A DNA stretch of 64,000 bases, from NCBI GenBank assembly GCA_013397075.1, contig VWZS01010097.1, forward strand, positions 156,727 to 220,726, given 5' to 3'. How positions within the stretch are numbered: the first letter of the stretch is position 1; every line of letters begins with the position of its first letter. This DNA comes from Rhabdornis inornatus. Its lineage: Eukaryota; Chordata; Aves; Passeriformes; Rhabdornithidae. Below the pieces are notes generated by a model. That model ran no database searches. It saw only the letters and a program-made list of their open reading frames with translations, and was not told the origin of the DNA. A program made the position numbers and the translations under genes. Positions 13,355-26,520 of this stretch are shown piece by piece.

Positions 13355-13777
13355 ATGGGCGGTGGAGAAAGATACAACATTCCCGTTCCCCAGGCTAGAA
13401 ATACCACCAAGAACCATCAACAACTTAAGAACAGGCAGAAGAACAAAGACCAGAATTCTCAGATGAAAACCTACGTGAAGAAGGAAAGAGGCCACGGCTG
13501 CAGCTCCTCTCCTGGTGCATGGCAGGCCATGCAGAAAGGGGGGAAGAACAACGTTCACTTCCCCAAGAATCCCAATTGGAATCCTGCTCTATCCAATCAC
13601 AACCTGTTGTTCACCCCTCAGAGCAACCAGAACTATGCTGGGGCCAAGTTCAGCGAGCCACCCTCCCCAAGTGTTCTGCCTAAACCACCAAGTCACTGGG
13701 TACCTGTTTCTTTTAAACCTTCTGATAAAGAAATAATGACATTTCAGCTCAAAACCTTACTGAAAGTCCAGGCCTGA
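13355..13777 (+). CDS. PNRC2: Proline-rich nuclear receptor coactivator 2
   Basis: The product is a 140-residue protein (human about 139) that binds nuclear receptors and also bridges the decapping factor DCP1A to UPF1 in nonsense-mediated decay. It is found in the nucleus and P-bodies. The whole protein lies in one exon that starts after a ttttacag acceptor at 13336. The ATG at 13355 gives the family N-terminus MGGGERYNIPVPQ. Residues 100-115 form the proline-rich SH3-ligand-like segment (SEPPSPSVLPKPPSHW) used for DCP1A contact. Residues 132-136 are an LxxLL nuclear-receptor box (LKTLL) close to the C-terminus. The middle is basic and Asn/Gln-rich and probably disordered. The gene is convergent with SRSF10. 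Confidence 0.95.
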   Translation: MGGGERYNIPVPQARNTTKNHQQLKNRQKNKDQNSQMKTYVKKERGHGCSSSPGAWQAMQKGGKNNVHFPKNPNWNPALSNHNLLFTPQSNQNYAGAKFSEPPSPSVLPKPPSHWVPVSFKPSDKEIMTFQLKTLLKVQA

Positions 13778-15565
13778 GGTGTATGTAACTTGTGTGATTT
13801 TCAGAAGTGATTTTGACTGTCAGGGTTTCAAATTTTGAGCATTGCTATTCCCAACTCCAGCTGCACAGGTGTGCAGAACCAGGTGTTCTTGCTGCATGTA
13901 GTTAGTCACTTGGAGAGGGGTGAAAATTTACATTCCCCTCATATTTTACCTCAAAAGTTCAATGCTGTGTTCACCTCACTGTGAAATACCTGTTTTCTTG
14001 AAAATCAATCAAATCCTGAGCAGTCACCATTTACTGTATTCAAGAATAAGTGGGACTGTGTTCCAAAATTGGAATTTTGACTTGGAATTGTTAAAAAACC
14101 ACCTTTTACCTAACTTAATGCAGCATGAACTGAACATAAAAAACGCACTGAAAACTTTAGTCAGGTTATTTGCTGCTTTTCAGACTGATGTGAGATTTGC
14201 TAAACACTCTGCAGAGCAGAAACCTCCACCTGGGCACAAGAGGAGGCACAGCTCATTCTCTTTAACTGTCCCTGTGAGCTTTAGTGGCACTTCTGCAGTG
14301 GTGGGTGAGCGTTTCAAGCCTGTGACTCCCATCTGGAATGTTCTGGAAGGGTGTGGAAGAACTCCTCAGGCAGATCCATAAATCCTCTCCAGCTGTGCTT
14401 CCCATCTCCATGAGTGCCAACTGAAGACCTTGCATTGCCAGGTGACTGCCAAAAAAACTCCCCCAAAATCCTTTGTATGCCCACTGCACTGAGGAGTTCT
14501 AAACCACATTTTTGTATCAGTTTTTATATAAAAAAAGGTGGAGTAGTTCTTAGTCTGGTTTTAAATTGGTTCCCCTGTAATAATTCATAGTTTGGGGCAG
14601 GTGTTAGATGTTCTCACAGGGAAGACAGAGCCATGTAAATACATGTAAAACATTGTAGCATATGTAAATTTCTGCTGGGCTTTCCTGCACAGAAGTATTT
14701 TTAGTACAAAATTGCTGAATGTAAGATGACCATGTTGAGTACGTGGCCTGGTTTTAAAAAATGATATTTTGTTTAAAAAAAAAATTAACAAAAAAGACAT
14801 TTGTGGCTGTGCCCTTGCACTTCACACGCAGTGAATATGCACATTGTATTTGGTTGTAATCTTTTTATTTTTTTTTTTAAGTAAAATCAGTGCAAAAGAG
14901 GCTTATTTAGATTTTTTTTTTAAATTAAAGGAAAAAAATAAAAAAAAAAAGCTGCTGGAATTTCAGATCCTCCTGTTGTGGATGTGTAGGAGAGGTGTGT
15001 GTTCAGTGATGAAGAAACACTGAAATGTTCCAAATCACGTGTTTCACAAGAAATGCAAATGCCTGGCTTCAGCTGCTTGATAAAACTGAAGGATTGTAAA
15101 TCATTCTGTGTTTCTGAAATGCATCAAAGCTCTGTAAAACATTTTGTCCCAATCTTTGCTAAAATCCCTGGGCAGAGGCCAGGGCAGGTGGCTCCTGTGC
15201 TGTCACCCTCCAGCAGGAACAGCTGCAGGGTGACAACAGCAGCAGCCAGGGTTCTTTCAAAATACAAGGATTTTTAAAAAAAGTGCTTTAATTTGAACAG
15301 GCCTTTTGCAGATTGTGAAATGTTTGGAGGTGTCTTTCTGTACATTCCAAAGGCAGTGGCAGCTGAGCTGAATGTTTACAAAATTATTGCTCCAAATCAC
15401 ATGGAATTGTCAGTGTCTAAACTTGTGCTGTGACCTGGACCTTCACCAGAGTCTGAGTTGTATCCCAGTTAATTAATTATCTATTCTCTATTTCAGATTG
15501 TCAATTACTGATGATGTTTGTATAAATTGGAAACAAAACATTTAAATAAATTTTTTTTTTTTACC
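13778..15565 (+). other. PNRC2: PNRC2 3' UTR with two polyadenylation signals
   Basis: The AT-rich 3' UTR follows the stop codon. A proximal AATAAA lies at 14937-14942 inside an A-rich run, and a distal AATAAA at 15545-15550 is followed by a T-rich stretch. The distal one is the more convincing 3' end. Confidence 0.65.
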
Positions 15566-15821
15566 CCCTAAACGCATCTCTTTGTTCTCATATGGAAATG
15601 GAAAAGTGGGATGACCTCATTTTTGGCAGTTCCCTTCCCAAGGGAGGTTTCTTTAACTGCAGCCTTCTCCTTCGTGCCTTTCCAGTGGTTTGGGAACAGG
15701 GCTTGAGAATTAACACTAATTAACGTTCCTGACAAAACCAGAGGCTGGGAAGCAGCGCTTGGGGCTCCATCTCCCACAGACTACAGCTGGATTAATTAAG
15801 TCAGAAGGTGCTCTCAAGTTA

Positions 15822-18800
15822 TAGTCAAAACTTGTACATTTTATTCCCAATTCACAGGGTTATTTGCACAGATGGAACACAAAACTCAAGAAGAAAGGAT
15901 GTGGATGAATAAAACATCAGCATCTCCCATCAAACACACTACAGGGTACAGAGTCTTCCCTTCCTACAATAGTCTCAGCAGCAAGAGCATCTTTAGACAA
16001 ATATTATAGCAATGGACTACAGACTTTTTTTAAGCAAGTTACAAGATAAATGGAGAAAACCAGCAATTTTCAATGGATGATTATGTCCTAAAAATGTGTC
16101 AATTTTATCCCTTTGTACTTGAAAATGTTCATCTGCACCATCCCTGCCAAGGCCCGAGCAGCAGTGCTGTGCCCACTGCCCTTCTCTGAGCACGCCCCGA
16201 GCTCTCACCCCAAACTCTACAGGCAGGAAAAAAAGCTCTGTCCAAGCAGAGAGCTCAAAACAACATTGAAACCAAAAGATTCCACTTCGAGTAAAACCAT
16301 GATACTGTACATTAAACATCTTGATAAGACATAGAAAGGATAACATTGAGCTTTCAGAGACCAGGCTATCAGAGTCCCTAATTAAACACCCAGCTACTTA
16401 ACCACTAAATTGAAGATTTTAATTACCAGTTGGGTGCATGGACTTTAGGTGAAAAAGAAGTTCCAATAGAGCCTTCTATGACTGCTGACACCACTCGATG
16501 CACTGCAGATATTTTGGAGCACAGCCATTACTTTCAGCAGAGTTATTTTTTTTTTACACACTACTTCAATTCTACAAATTTTGCAGGAATGACAAAATCT
16601 AGTTTTACCACAGAAAAACGTAATTCCCACCATTCTTGAGACTCCAAAAGAAAGATGCCTAGACATGATCTTTTGTAGCCTGCAAAGTTCTTGCATTCCA
16701 GCTGTGCATAACCTGCAGGAAGCTTGCACAAGCCAGGCTCCTGCTTTGTTTTTTTTTTTTGGGCAGGATTGGGATACCTGCATCAAGGAAGGGAGATGTT
16801 ATCTAGATGGGCTGTGGCTTGACTTGCATGAATGCATAAACATTCCCTGCCCTTTTGGCCACATCCTGCTAACTCGTCCCCAACTGAAAGGCCCACAGAA
16901 CAGCTTCTTCACAATTTTTCCATGGGAGCAAGAACTAGGACAACATCTTTATTCATGCACTCTTGAAACATCGTGGGTTTGTGTTCGGCTTTTCTGGCTT
17001 GTTCATATACACAAGTCAAGTCAAAGTTTAGTCCTACCTCTGGGAGAGAAAGAAAGAACCATCAGAACTGGCAGACACTACATTATACTTGCAATGATCT
17101 GGCTTTTCAAAACAAAAATTAAACTGTGCTATACATAAATGCTGAAGCACACAATATAAGGACATGCTGACACAACAGTTAAGGAATAGTTACTGTTACT
17201 CTGCCTGGACGTGGAGATTTCTCCTCCCTCCTCCCACCCTTCCAGCTCCAATTCCAGCTGGAGCAGCAGCAGGATCAAGCACAGCAATCCCTGCAGTCCC
17301 TGCCACAGCCACAGCCACACTCTCCCCACCACTCAGTCACCAGGACCCCTTTCAAGCAGGAGTTAGTCATGAAGACTATATTTATACACATTAAATCTAT
17401 AAAGCTGAGAAGAGTGGGGGGTTTCTGCTGCTAGAAGCAGAAATAATCACAGATCGACTTATAAAGGGTGTCAGTAGGTTTATCAAAGCAATTCAGTGCT
17501 GTACAGAGGATTGTTGTCTTTCAGGGCAGAACCTTCAGCTGGGTCACACCAGTGCCAGGAGGCAGCTCCATCCCTATTGCCACCTTCCACACAACCACTG
17601 CTGGCACCAGTTTTGATATGGCAATTATAAATTGATATGGTGATAGTATAAATTTGAATCTGTATGAACCTTCAGTCATTGCTTTTAAGTAGTTTCATAA
17701 CCTGGCTAATAATATCTGAATTATAACCTATGGGGCAAGTCTGTCCAGCAATAATGAAAGTTAATGGCAAAGAAAATTCAATATATTAGAGTACAACTTT
17801 TGCTTAGTGTTCTCAGTTTGTCTTGTACCCCTTCAAAAATGTGAAGTGACATTTATTCAGACACTAAATGAAAAATTCCTGCCTTTGCTGAAATGCCATA
17901 GTAAGGATTTTACTCCATAAGGGATGCATAGCTCTACTCCTAACCATGCTCTGGAGTCAAATTCTAAAGCTACAATAATTCCAGTGGATCAGTATTTCCT
18001 TCATTTTTTTTATTACAGCATGTTTGCTAAATTTACAGCAAGCAGAAAATAAGCTGGGTCTTTAGTTATTTTGATCAAAACATCGATGTTTTAAAGGTAG
18101 TACACAATATTTGTTAAAAAGAACATATAAAAATACCTTTTTAGAAGCCTCTATAAGAAAGGAAATACAAAGTTTAATCCCACAACTTTCCTCTGCTAGA
18201 GCTGCACGCTACTGCTACAGTTTTAAATAGACTTTTTGCTGTTTTTAAACTATACATCCAGGAAAGTCTACAAAATTAAAGGAACGTGCATATAAATGAT
18301 TGCATAGCAGAACATGAACATTAACTGCAAACAGTAAAGAAAAAGTTAGAAACACTATCAAATGTACAAAGGTTCTAGGATCAACCCCTAAGCACGTTCC
18401 GCTGACGAGATCCCAAAGTCATCTGCGCTTCTTTAAAGGCCCTGCTGGAACACTAAACCCAAACCCTAAAACATTTCTCTAAAAAGGAACTTCTGGAAAT
18501 CAATGTCTTTATATGCTACAGACATCAGACAGTGAGGAACACTTAAGTGTTTGATGGTGGCTTTTGAAGGTAAAGAGAAAATAAAAAACCAATGCCAAAA
18601 GCCATTTCCATAACAAAAGATCTTGCCTTCTAGAGAAATACTGGTAAGATTACACACTGGGTTTGTTATTTTTCACGTTCAATTTTCTAAATATACTGTA
18701 TTAGTGATAAACTACATAACTAGAGATGCAGCTCTTGTTCATATCCAACTTCAAACATTTGTTCTGAAGGAAAATGAAATCTTGTAACCAAACCACTATC

Positions 18801-19882
18801 CATTCTGAGGAAGGAGTGATTCAGACTTGCTTGACCAACTGCTTTTTTTGCTGTGTAAAAAGCAAGCCTGGTAACCCAGGGAGATGGCTACAGTTTGATA
18901 CCTATGAATACACCAACTAACCACAGGAGTCATTGGCATGAAAGTTTAGTTCTTATATACTGTACACACACAACTTGAAACGATCTACTTGTATCTAACA
19001 GCAGGATAACTAAGCAACTTTATGGTTAACTGCTCACTAAAATTGAGAATAGATACAAAAAACTGCATAAAATGTACACACAACCTAGTATTTAGTTGCT
19101 CTGCCGTTGGCTGCTATCTGAATTTAGATTTTTCCATTTCAAGGTGGGTTTTTCCCTCATTTTCAGCACCAGCAGCCAGGGCAGAGGCAGTGAAGCCTCT
19201 ACCCCAATGGGTCATGACACTGCACAGGCTCTGAGTGAGCTCCAAGCCCAACTCTCTGCCCATGTTGTACATGCAAGGTTACTCAGTACCATCTCTCCAG
19301 AGAGCAGGGTAAAGAGAAATCTCCCAAATCTCCCTCCACATCTGCCAACCTGCTGGTGCTGGTGGGCACAGAGAACACTGACACCTGCCCTGGAGCCATG
19401 GAAACAAACTGCCAGTCTGATTTCCCAGCAGCCAGTGTTGCACTACAGCTGTCCAGTTTTCCTTTTTCTCACGAAGTTTAGAGTTGAAGAACCAGTTAAA
19501 CAGCTGGTTTAACTGCCCAGCACAAACTGGTACCAATTTCTCTATGGGTGTGACATTTGTAAAAGGACAATGTTGCAAGTTACGATCAATCAAGTCACCA
19601 CCAAATATCTAAGCATTAAAAATGCAAATCTTTACAAAAATATACATAGAGACACCACAATCAAATCAGTAGCTGCCCATGACATTTAACCAAGTGGACA
19701 ATCTCTCTCCCTCTCTCTCTGTGGCTTCTCAACACTTTTAATTTCAACCATTGTTGGCTACAGGGAAAACTGACAAAGAAAATATTTTTTAGCACTGTTG
19801 CAACATCATATTCCTGATAATTTAAGTAAACTGAACTGTGTGTAAATGAATCTTACATGCCTAGACCAACATGGACACACTG
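15822..19882 (-). other. SRSF10: SRSF10 3' UTR
   Basis: About 4 kb of AT-rich, non-coding sequence follows the SRSF10 stop codon. A minus-strand AATAAA lies at 15840-15845 and is the best distal 3' end. Other TTTATT copies on the plus strand could give shorter forms. No coding exon was seen inside. Confidence 0.6.
15840..15845 (-). terminator. SRSF10: SRSF10 distal poly(A) signal
   Basis: AATAAA on the minus strand, less than 300 bp from the plus-strand PNRC2 signal at 15545-15550. It marks a tail-to-tail gene pair. Confidence 0.55.
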
Positions 19883-22800
19883 TTAGTGGCCACTGGACTT
19901 GGGACTAGTCCAAGACCTCGATCTGGATTTTGACCTAGATCTAGAATGTGATCTTGACTGTGATTTGGATCTAGCTGGTTCTTTTTTTCTCGACTCCTTC
20001 TCATATCTTGAGCTGGACTTATAGTGTGTTTTAGAATCTGTTTTAGAGGTGCCTCTAGATTTGGTGTGAGATGCAGACCTAGACCGTGATTTAGCCTTCA
20101 TTTCTTTCTTGGGCTGTGACTTGGATCGTGATCTTGAATTGGACTTAGATCTTGAAAAAGATCGATTGCGGTGTTTGAACCTATCAGAATAAAGGGGAGA
20201 GAGGAGATTTGAATGTAAAAACGCTATTCTTACACATCTAGTACATCAAAAATTGTTTACCGTTTTTGCAGGAGAAACTTTTTTTTTTAAACCTATAGTT
20301 AAAGGAACACAGTGATCTAGTTTGCAATTTAAAGGGTGTAAAAAGTGGTTTTTTACCTATCATTGTCCGAATGGCTTCTGCTACGACGAGGTCTTCCAGT
20401 AGGTCTACTGCTAAAAAGGTACATCAGAAAAAGTAAACGGTGACAAATACCTATGTAAACATACAAATACTTAATACATTCTATATTCAAGCTGTGCATT
20501 TGCTTTTAGTTATTCTCCAATGCAGCACAGAATCGTTTCATTCACTATTCCTGATCAGATGCAGCATGCAAGGGATGCAACTCGCAGTGGTTACTCCCAT
20601 GATAGAAAAAAAAAAAATATTATTGAAAAGTGTAACAATGAAATAGTCATCGTGGTGTGTCTGTGCTGTGCAGCTGAGGCCAGCCCCACACTTTGTGGAC
20701 ACTTACTTTCTGGGGCTATAGGATCTTCTATAGCTGTAATCAAAGGAGCGACTCCTTGACCGTCTGCGCTCGTAACTGCGACTCCTGGAGCGCCTGTATC
20801 TGTCATAGTCATCATAACGAGAAGAACTGTACAGGTTTCTCCCTTCCTTGGCTTTCATTTGGTTTGGTGCTGTAAAAAGAGCAATATTTGCATGTGAAAA
20901 TGATGCCCTGCTTTTTCCCCCTCAATGCCCAAGCCATGTATTTGGTGTTGAGCACAAAGGCTCATTGGTGATTTGATGTTCATGGAGGGACAGGTGAGAG
21001 GCTGCACTGTGCTGTTTGTTTTGTGCTGCTTTAGCCACTGGACACAAATTAATGCAGCCTTGGGGGCACTGTAAATCCAGAAAGCAAAACAAACAAAAAA
21101 AATCCCTCAAAACCAGTCAGAAAGGACTAATGCTCCATAAAACCAGAACACAGAGCTGGCCAAGGTGATTTCAGGCCAGCTGGAAACTGGTACAGCAGGT
21201 CAGAGCCATGACTGACACATTCTGACACTGCTGGATTTACCCAATGAGTGAAAGCTAATTAAACACCTTTTCCTGACTGCACAGCACCATCATCACACCT
21301 GATCCACAGCTGTCTTTTAATGATTGAAGGCCCAGCTTATACACAGGCTTTGGTGGATGCCACACAAAGAGAAATCTGACTGCAAATGGAACCCCCCAGT
21401 AAAACAGTTCACTTTCACTCTGCAGCTTAGTTATTAATTAAGAATGAATGAACCTATTAGTCTTACACTGTATTTCCTCTAAGCAGCACAGCCATCCATC
21501 CTCTGTATCAAATTTAAACCCAAAGACCATGCTCTAAGTATTTTAAACACTGTAACAAACATTCTCTGTACTAAATGGCTTCAAATTTTACGTTTTTAGT
21601 GCTGCTTGCAAAACACTAAGGTGGATTTAGTTAATTTTGTTCAGAAACTTGTTAGAAATCCCAATGTTTATACACAGGGCAGAACCTTGCCTTTGGAAAA
21701 TCGAATTTCCATTGACTCCATTAAAGTTAATTGTGAGGACTCGAGGGAGAACTGGACAGTCAGGTTGTTTCTCTGAGAGCTGTAACTAAAGACCTTTAAG
21801 GTCCTTTTATTCCCAGGCATCACATGAGTATGACAGTCCTGCTTTGGACCAGCAGGTTTGTGCCAGGTTTACAAGTCTATCTCCCTGCAGATTAAGACTA
21901 TGCACACGAACAACAGATTTAAAAGACCTAAATTCTCTTTACATTTATCTGCTCAGAAAATACAAGTTCTGCTCCACCTTGAATTGAGATAACTTGAAAC
22001 TGACTTTTATTCTGAAGCCAAATGAAAATGAAGACATTACCTCAATTCTGGAAATCACACAGAGCTGCACAGAAAGCTCCAAAGAATGACTGCAGTGACT
22101 GCTGTACTCAGTTACCCATTTATAATTAAAATGAGTCATTAGCAGTTACAGGATAAAAAGCAATGCTATTTATATACAGTAAGAACATATCACAACAACT
22201 AGCAGCACGTGCAGAGTTTGGTGCTGAAATTCAGATTAAATTCAGGCTGTGATAAAATGCAGGCACTTACTCTTACGGTCCCCCTGTGCAAACTGGATTT
22301 CTATTTGCCGACCACAAATCCACTTTCGATCCAAATTATGGAGAGCATCTTCTGCATCACGGACATCTTCAAATGTGGCCAGTGTTAAGGTACTTGGCAA
22401 TTTGAGCAGTTTAACAGATTTGGTATTTAAAAATAAAAATAATCAAGTGATTTTCTCATTTTACAGCCAGGTTTTCTTTTAAGCTCTTTTGTTATGCTAC
22501 TCTAGCGAATTTTTTTTTTAATTAACCAACAGCTATCTGAGAACTCCTGTAATAAAATTAAAATCTTGTAATATGACCATGAATTTATCCATCAGCAGGC
22601 ACTTGCTATGTGATACTCTTAATCTTTTTCTTCTCCCACTTGTACTTATGCAAAGAAAACAAAGGTATCCTTCCAAAATACACTCATTAATGGTAATTTA
22701 GTTCTCTCCACTACATTGAGTTTATTAAAATTAAGCCCTGGTTCTTAAATTATGTTGGACATACCAACAGCAAATATTAACTCTTAACTTTAGAATTGGA

Positions 22801-25800
22801 ATAAAGCTTTCCTGTTTTTTTAAACAACTGATTTTAGGTTTAACTGATGTCCTGCCACAGCCCTGTGTGCAGAGCCTCCCCAGGGTGAGAGAGGAGCAGA
22901 CACTGAGCCCTGCACTGGCTGTCAGGGCCAAGGTACAGTGACAGACATTTATTTTAATGCTGGAATTTACACCCCTAATTCCAGCTTGTGGGACCCAAAA
23001 CAATGAGCTGCCTTTGCCCTCCAGGCCACTCATTTCTCAGCAGCATCATCTCTGCAGGAGAGAAACTTCCATTTCATTCAGACCACAGTCACAGTAGCAC
23101 TCACAAGAGAAATATTACAGGTTTTGTCAATGGACTAAACCAGAATAATTCACCAAATTACTGCTTACATGACAGACAGAAGAAAAACTGTTATTCTGTA
23201 GGATACATCAGGTATGACTCCTTTAATCTTGGCCACCATTCAACTTCATCTTGACCTTTAACTCTTTAAGTGCTTGTCAGAAGGACTTGTCATGAGATGC
23301 TTGGCCAAAAATGACAGATGGCTTTATCTTTAACTTTGAAAAACAACCTTTTCCCCCTTTTGTAGATAAAGCGAAGCTTTGTCTCCCATTATGGCTTGTC
23401 CTTCTTCCAGCTTTTCTTTATTTTTTCTTTTCCCAAACTCTCCCTTCTCTTCAAGCCTGATCCTTAAGAGGTCTTTGGCTTGTCTACTTGCCTTAATTGT
23501 TGAACTCTACTCTAAAGGTTCTTTCATGCTTTCTCTTTGGGGTCGCCATTACTGTACAGCTTTACATTCTGAGGCAACAACAGAGGACAGCAAATTAGGG
23601 GACAATATTAAAGAAAGAAGTTCACCTCATTTTTTACACAATCTGATTTTGATCAAGTGATTCCAGTTTCCATTTGTTAAATTAACAATGAATAGCAGCC
23701 ACATTTTGCTAAGCACAACTTTACTTACACACCAGTGATAATAAAAACGTGCTAGACAATTTTGAGCCAGTGATAAATTTTCATTTAAATCATATATTAT
23801 TAATTTCAGTGGCATAAGCAAGCTTTTATATTACTGGACTTAAGTTTTGCAAAAAAAAAGGCAAAGAACAATTGAGAGAAGTTAATCTTCAAAAATAACG
23901 AAACACCACGACATAAGTAAGACACTTATTAGATACAACACAAAAGTAAACTGCTTGTTCATTTAGATTGGTTACCTCTTACACAAACTTGAATTTCAAA
24001 CTCCAACACCCCTCACTAATGAGCCATCTGAAGAAAGGATATTGAACATAGGCAAATCCTCGGGGACGACGAGTGTAGAAGTCAAGTGGAACGTAAACAT
24101 CAACTATAGGCCCATAGCGACCAAACTCACGGCGCAGATCTTCGGACCTGCAACACCACAAACACCTGATATGGCTTTGGCACTGCTTAGGGTGCTACAA
24201 AACACCCACCAAAACAAAATACTACTAACAAAAATCTACAGTTCATATGACCAGCCCTGGTTTTTGGAAGCGTTTGGTGGAGGATGGAAGCAGCAAAATA
24301 TATTTTTTTTGGGGAAAAAAGTGTTTGGGCAGCACACGGAGCTTTTCTGAAACACTCAAGTCTCAGGATGCTCAAGATACACCCTGACAGTTTGAAACCA
24401 GCCTTCAGCATAAAATAAATATATAAACTGAGAAGTGATGTACATCATTCAATGCAGCCAAGGTTGGCAGAAAGTGAAGGAAAGGATTGTTAAATTATTG
24501 TTGTTATTATTCAAGTGATTTTGCAACACATAAACATCAATTATGAGATCCAAATAAACATTATGAGAACAAACCAGTCACCCAAACTCATTTCCATAGT
24601 GATCAATACTTACAACCACATCAAACAGAACAGTTCTCAGTGAGCAGCCACTCATGCCCTCAGGATAGTTTTTCCAGAGTTGGCTTTAAAGAACTGAGAC
24701 AAAACTGTTCAGCTGCACCTACCCCTGGAACAACACTCCCTCCTCAACAGAGCTTTCTCATTCACATTACCTCCCCATATTTAATTTTGTGACATTTGAG
24801 GACAAAAATCTGCATGAGAAGATTGATGTAAAACCATATTTTGGTGGTATGTAAGAGTTACTATTGGTTTTTAATATTTTACATTTCTCTTGCATCAGTT
24901 GGGATCAAATCTCCACACAGTCAGTGCAGGCAGAAGGGAACTACCACCAGCATAGAGATCTCACAATGAAACCATCTGAAAGAACTGTGCTTAAGGTGAA
25001 TCCTCAACAGGATCCATATTATTGTAAAGAATTAGGAAGTAATCGTCCTCAGCTGTTCTTAAAGTAAAATACACTACTGGAAAAATGTACAAATTAATGG
25101 AAAAAAAAAAGTTTAGTTTGAAGTTATTTATCATAATGTTGTCAATTAATTCCATTCCATCGCACCTACACTGCTGCTGTTTGCTGAACAACTTTGGCCC
25201 AAGTCGCCCAGGCAGAGTTGGAAAACTCATATTTTATAGGGTTAGACCTTACAGGGATCTCCGCACAAATTCTACCCAAAAATAACAGCACGGACGTGCT
25301 CTGACAAATGCATTCTGTGCCAATAATGCGCTGTAAATGTTCCTCAGCTAATAACAAACACCAAAGGTGTTTTGTGTCACTAAACTGCCAAAGCGAAATG
25401 AGTAAAACCAGCAGTTCACTAAGAGCGTATAAAGAATAAATAAGAACCTGTGCAATGCTTTGTTTTTGTTGTTTCAATTCCCTATGAGAAGTTCTCTCCC
25501 CTCACACGTTTAGTCCTTACGGGCTCTCGGTACAACGCGACCATAACGGAGATCGAGCATTGCTTCCCTCGAGAGTCCTGAGAGGCCCCGGGACACAACA
25601 ATGACCGCAGGAACATTCCACCTGAACCGACAGCAGCTCCCACACTAACGGGACCGGCTATGCCAGGAATTTTGGGCACAAATGCTCTATTTTCTCCCAT
25701 CCAGCAGCAATGCTGCATTTCCAGAGGAGCATCCTAAACTCCAGCGGCTGTCCAGCATCTCCCGCTGGACACACTCAAAGGCGGCTGCGGGGAGTTTCAC

Positions 25801-26129
25801 TTTTTTGTTGCGGCCCAGCTTTGTTCTTTCTGGACGCTGTTTGGAAACGGATCCGCGTGGAGAGGCGGGGAACGAGCAGCATCGCGAGGAAAATGGAAGG
25901 CAGGGCAGGGAGAAGGGAGAGTGGAGAGAGGGAGAAGGCAAAGCGGAGGAAGGGAGCGGACCGGGCTCGCCACCTTCCCTCCCCCGGCTGCGGGGGGACC
26001 CCCGCGCCCGCGGCCTAACGAGCCCGCCAAAGCCTGCGCGAGCCCCCGCTCCGCCCCCACTCACCGGGTGTCGTCGGCCACGTTCCGCACGAAGAGCGAG
26101 GTGTTGGGGGGCCGCAGGTAGCGGGACAT
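19883..26129 (-). CDS. SRSF10: Serine/arginine-rich splicing factor 10, six coding exons
   Basis: This is a nuclear SR protein that regulates splice-site choice and acts as a repressor when dephosphorylated. The coding exons are 26065-26129, 24043-24147, 22271-22374, 20707-20869, 20357-20410 and 19883-20180. They join in phase to 789 nt, giving 262 residues, the same length as the human long isoform. Residues 10-88 are the RRM, including SLFVRNV (RNP2-like) and RGFAYVQF (RNP1). After residue 100 the protein is an RS domain with many RS dipeptides, ending in TSPKSSGH. Introns 1, 3, 4 and 5 are GT-AG; intron 2 is AT-AC (U12 type). The ATG at 26129 opens with MSRYLRPPNTSLF, as in all vertebrate orthologues. 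The gene converges with PNRC2, and its promoter is a CpG island. Confidence 0.97.
22375..24042 (-). other. SRSF10: SRSF10 intron 2, U12-type AT-AC intron
   Basis: On the minus strand the intron begins ATATCCTTTC (24042-24033), a perfect U12 5' splice site, and ends CCAC at 22375. A U12 branch motif TACCTTAAC (22384-22392) lies about 11 nt before the acceptor. Splicing here restores the codon for Q57 followed by F58, exactly as in other SRSF10 proteins. Confidence 0.93.
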
Positions 26130-26134
26130 GTCGG

Positions 26135-26520
26135 CGGCGCTGGGAAAGACTGGAAGGAAGGAGAGGAGGGAAGGAAGGAGGGAGGGAAGGAGCGAGCGCG
26201 GCCCGGGCGCGGCGGGAGCGGCTGAGGCGACCCTGGGGGAGCTGCACCGCCCGCCCGCGCGCCACCTCTCGCGAGACTTCCCGGGGGGGGGCTTCCGGCG
26301 AGAGCGAAGCGCGGCGCCAAAATCCTGCCCCGGTTCGGCAGCGCGCATGCGCCCCGGCCTCGCGCGGGCGCTCGCGGGCCCGCCGGCGCGCGCCGCGCAT
26401 GCGCGCTGCTCCCCTCTCCCCCCTCCCTGCGCTCGCGCCCGCGGGGCCTCGCTTTTCCCGCCGAAAAAGAGGGAGGGGGGAGCGCGCGCGGGGCAAGATG
26501 GCGGCGGCGTCCACGCTGTG
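26135..26520 (-). promoter_or_regulatory. SRSF10: SRSF10 CpG-island promoter
   Basis: This extremely CpG-rich segment surrounds the first SRSF10 exon. It contains two palindromic NRF1-type elements GCGCATGCGC at 26343-26352 and 26395-26404. A YY1-type aagatggcggc element sits on the plus strand near 26495-26505. A purine-rich ggaa/ggga tract lies at 26148-26200. No TATA box is seen. Confidence 0.75.
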
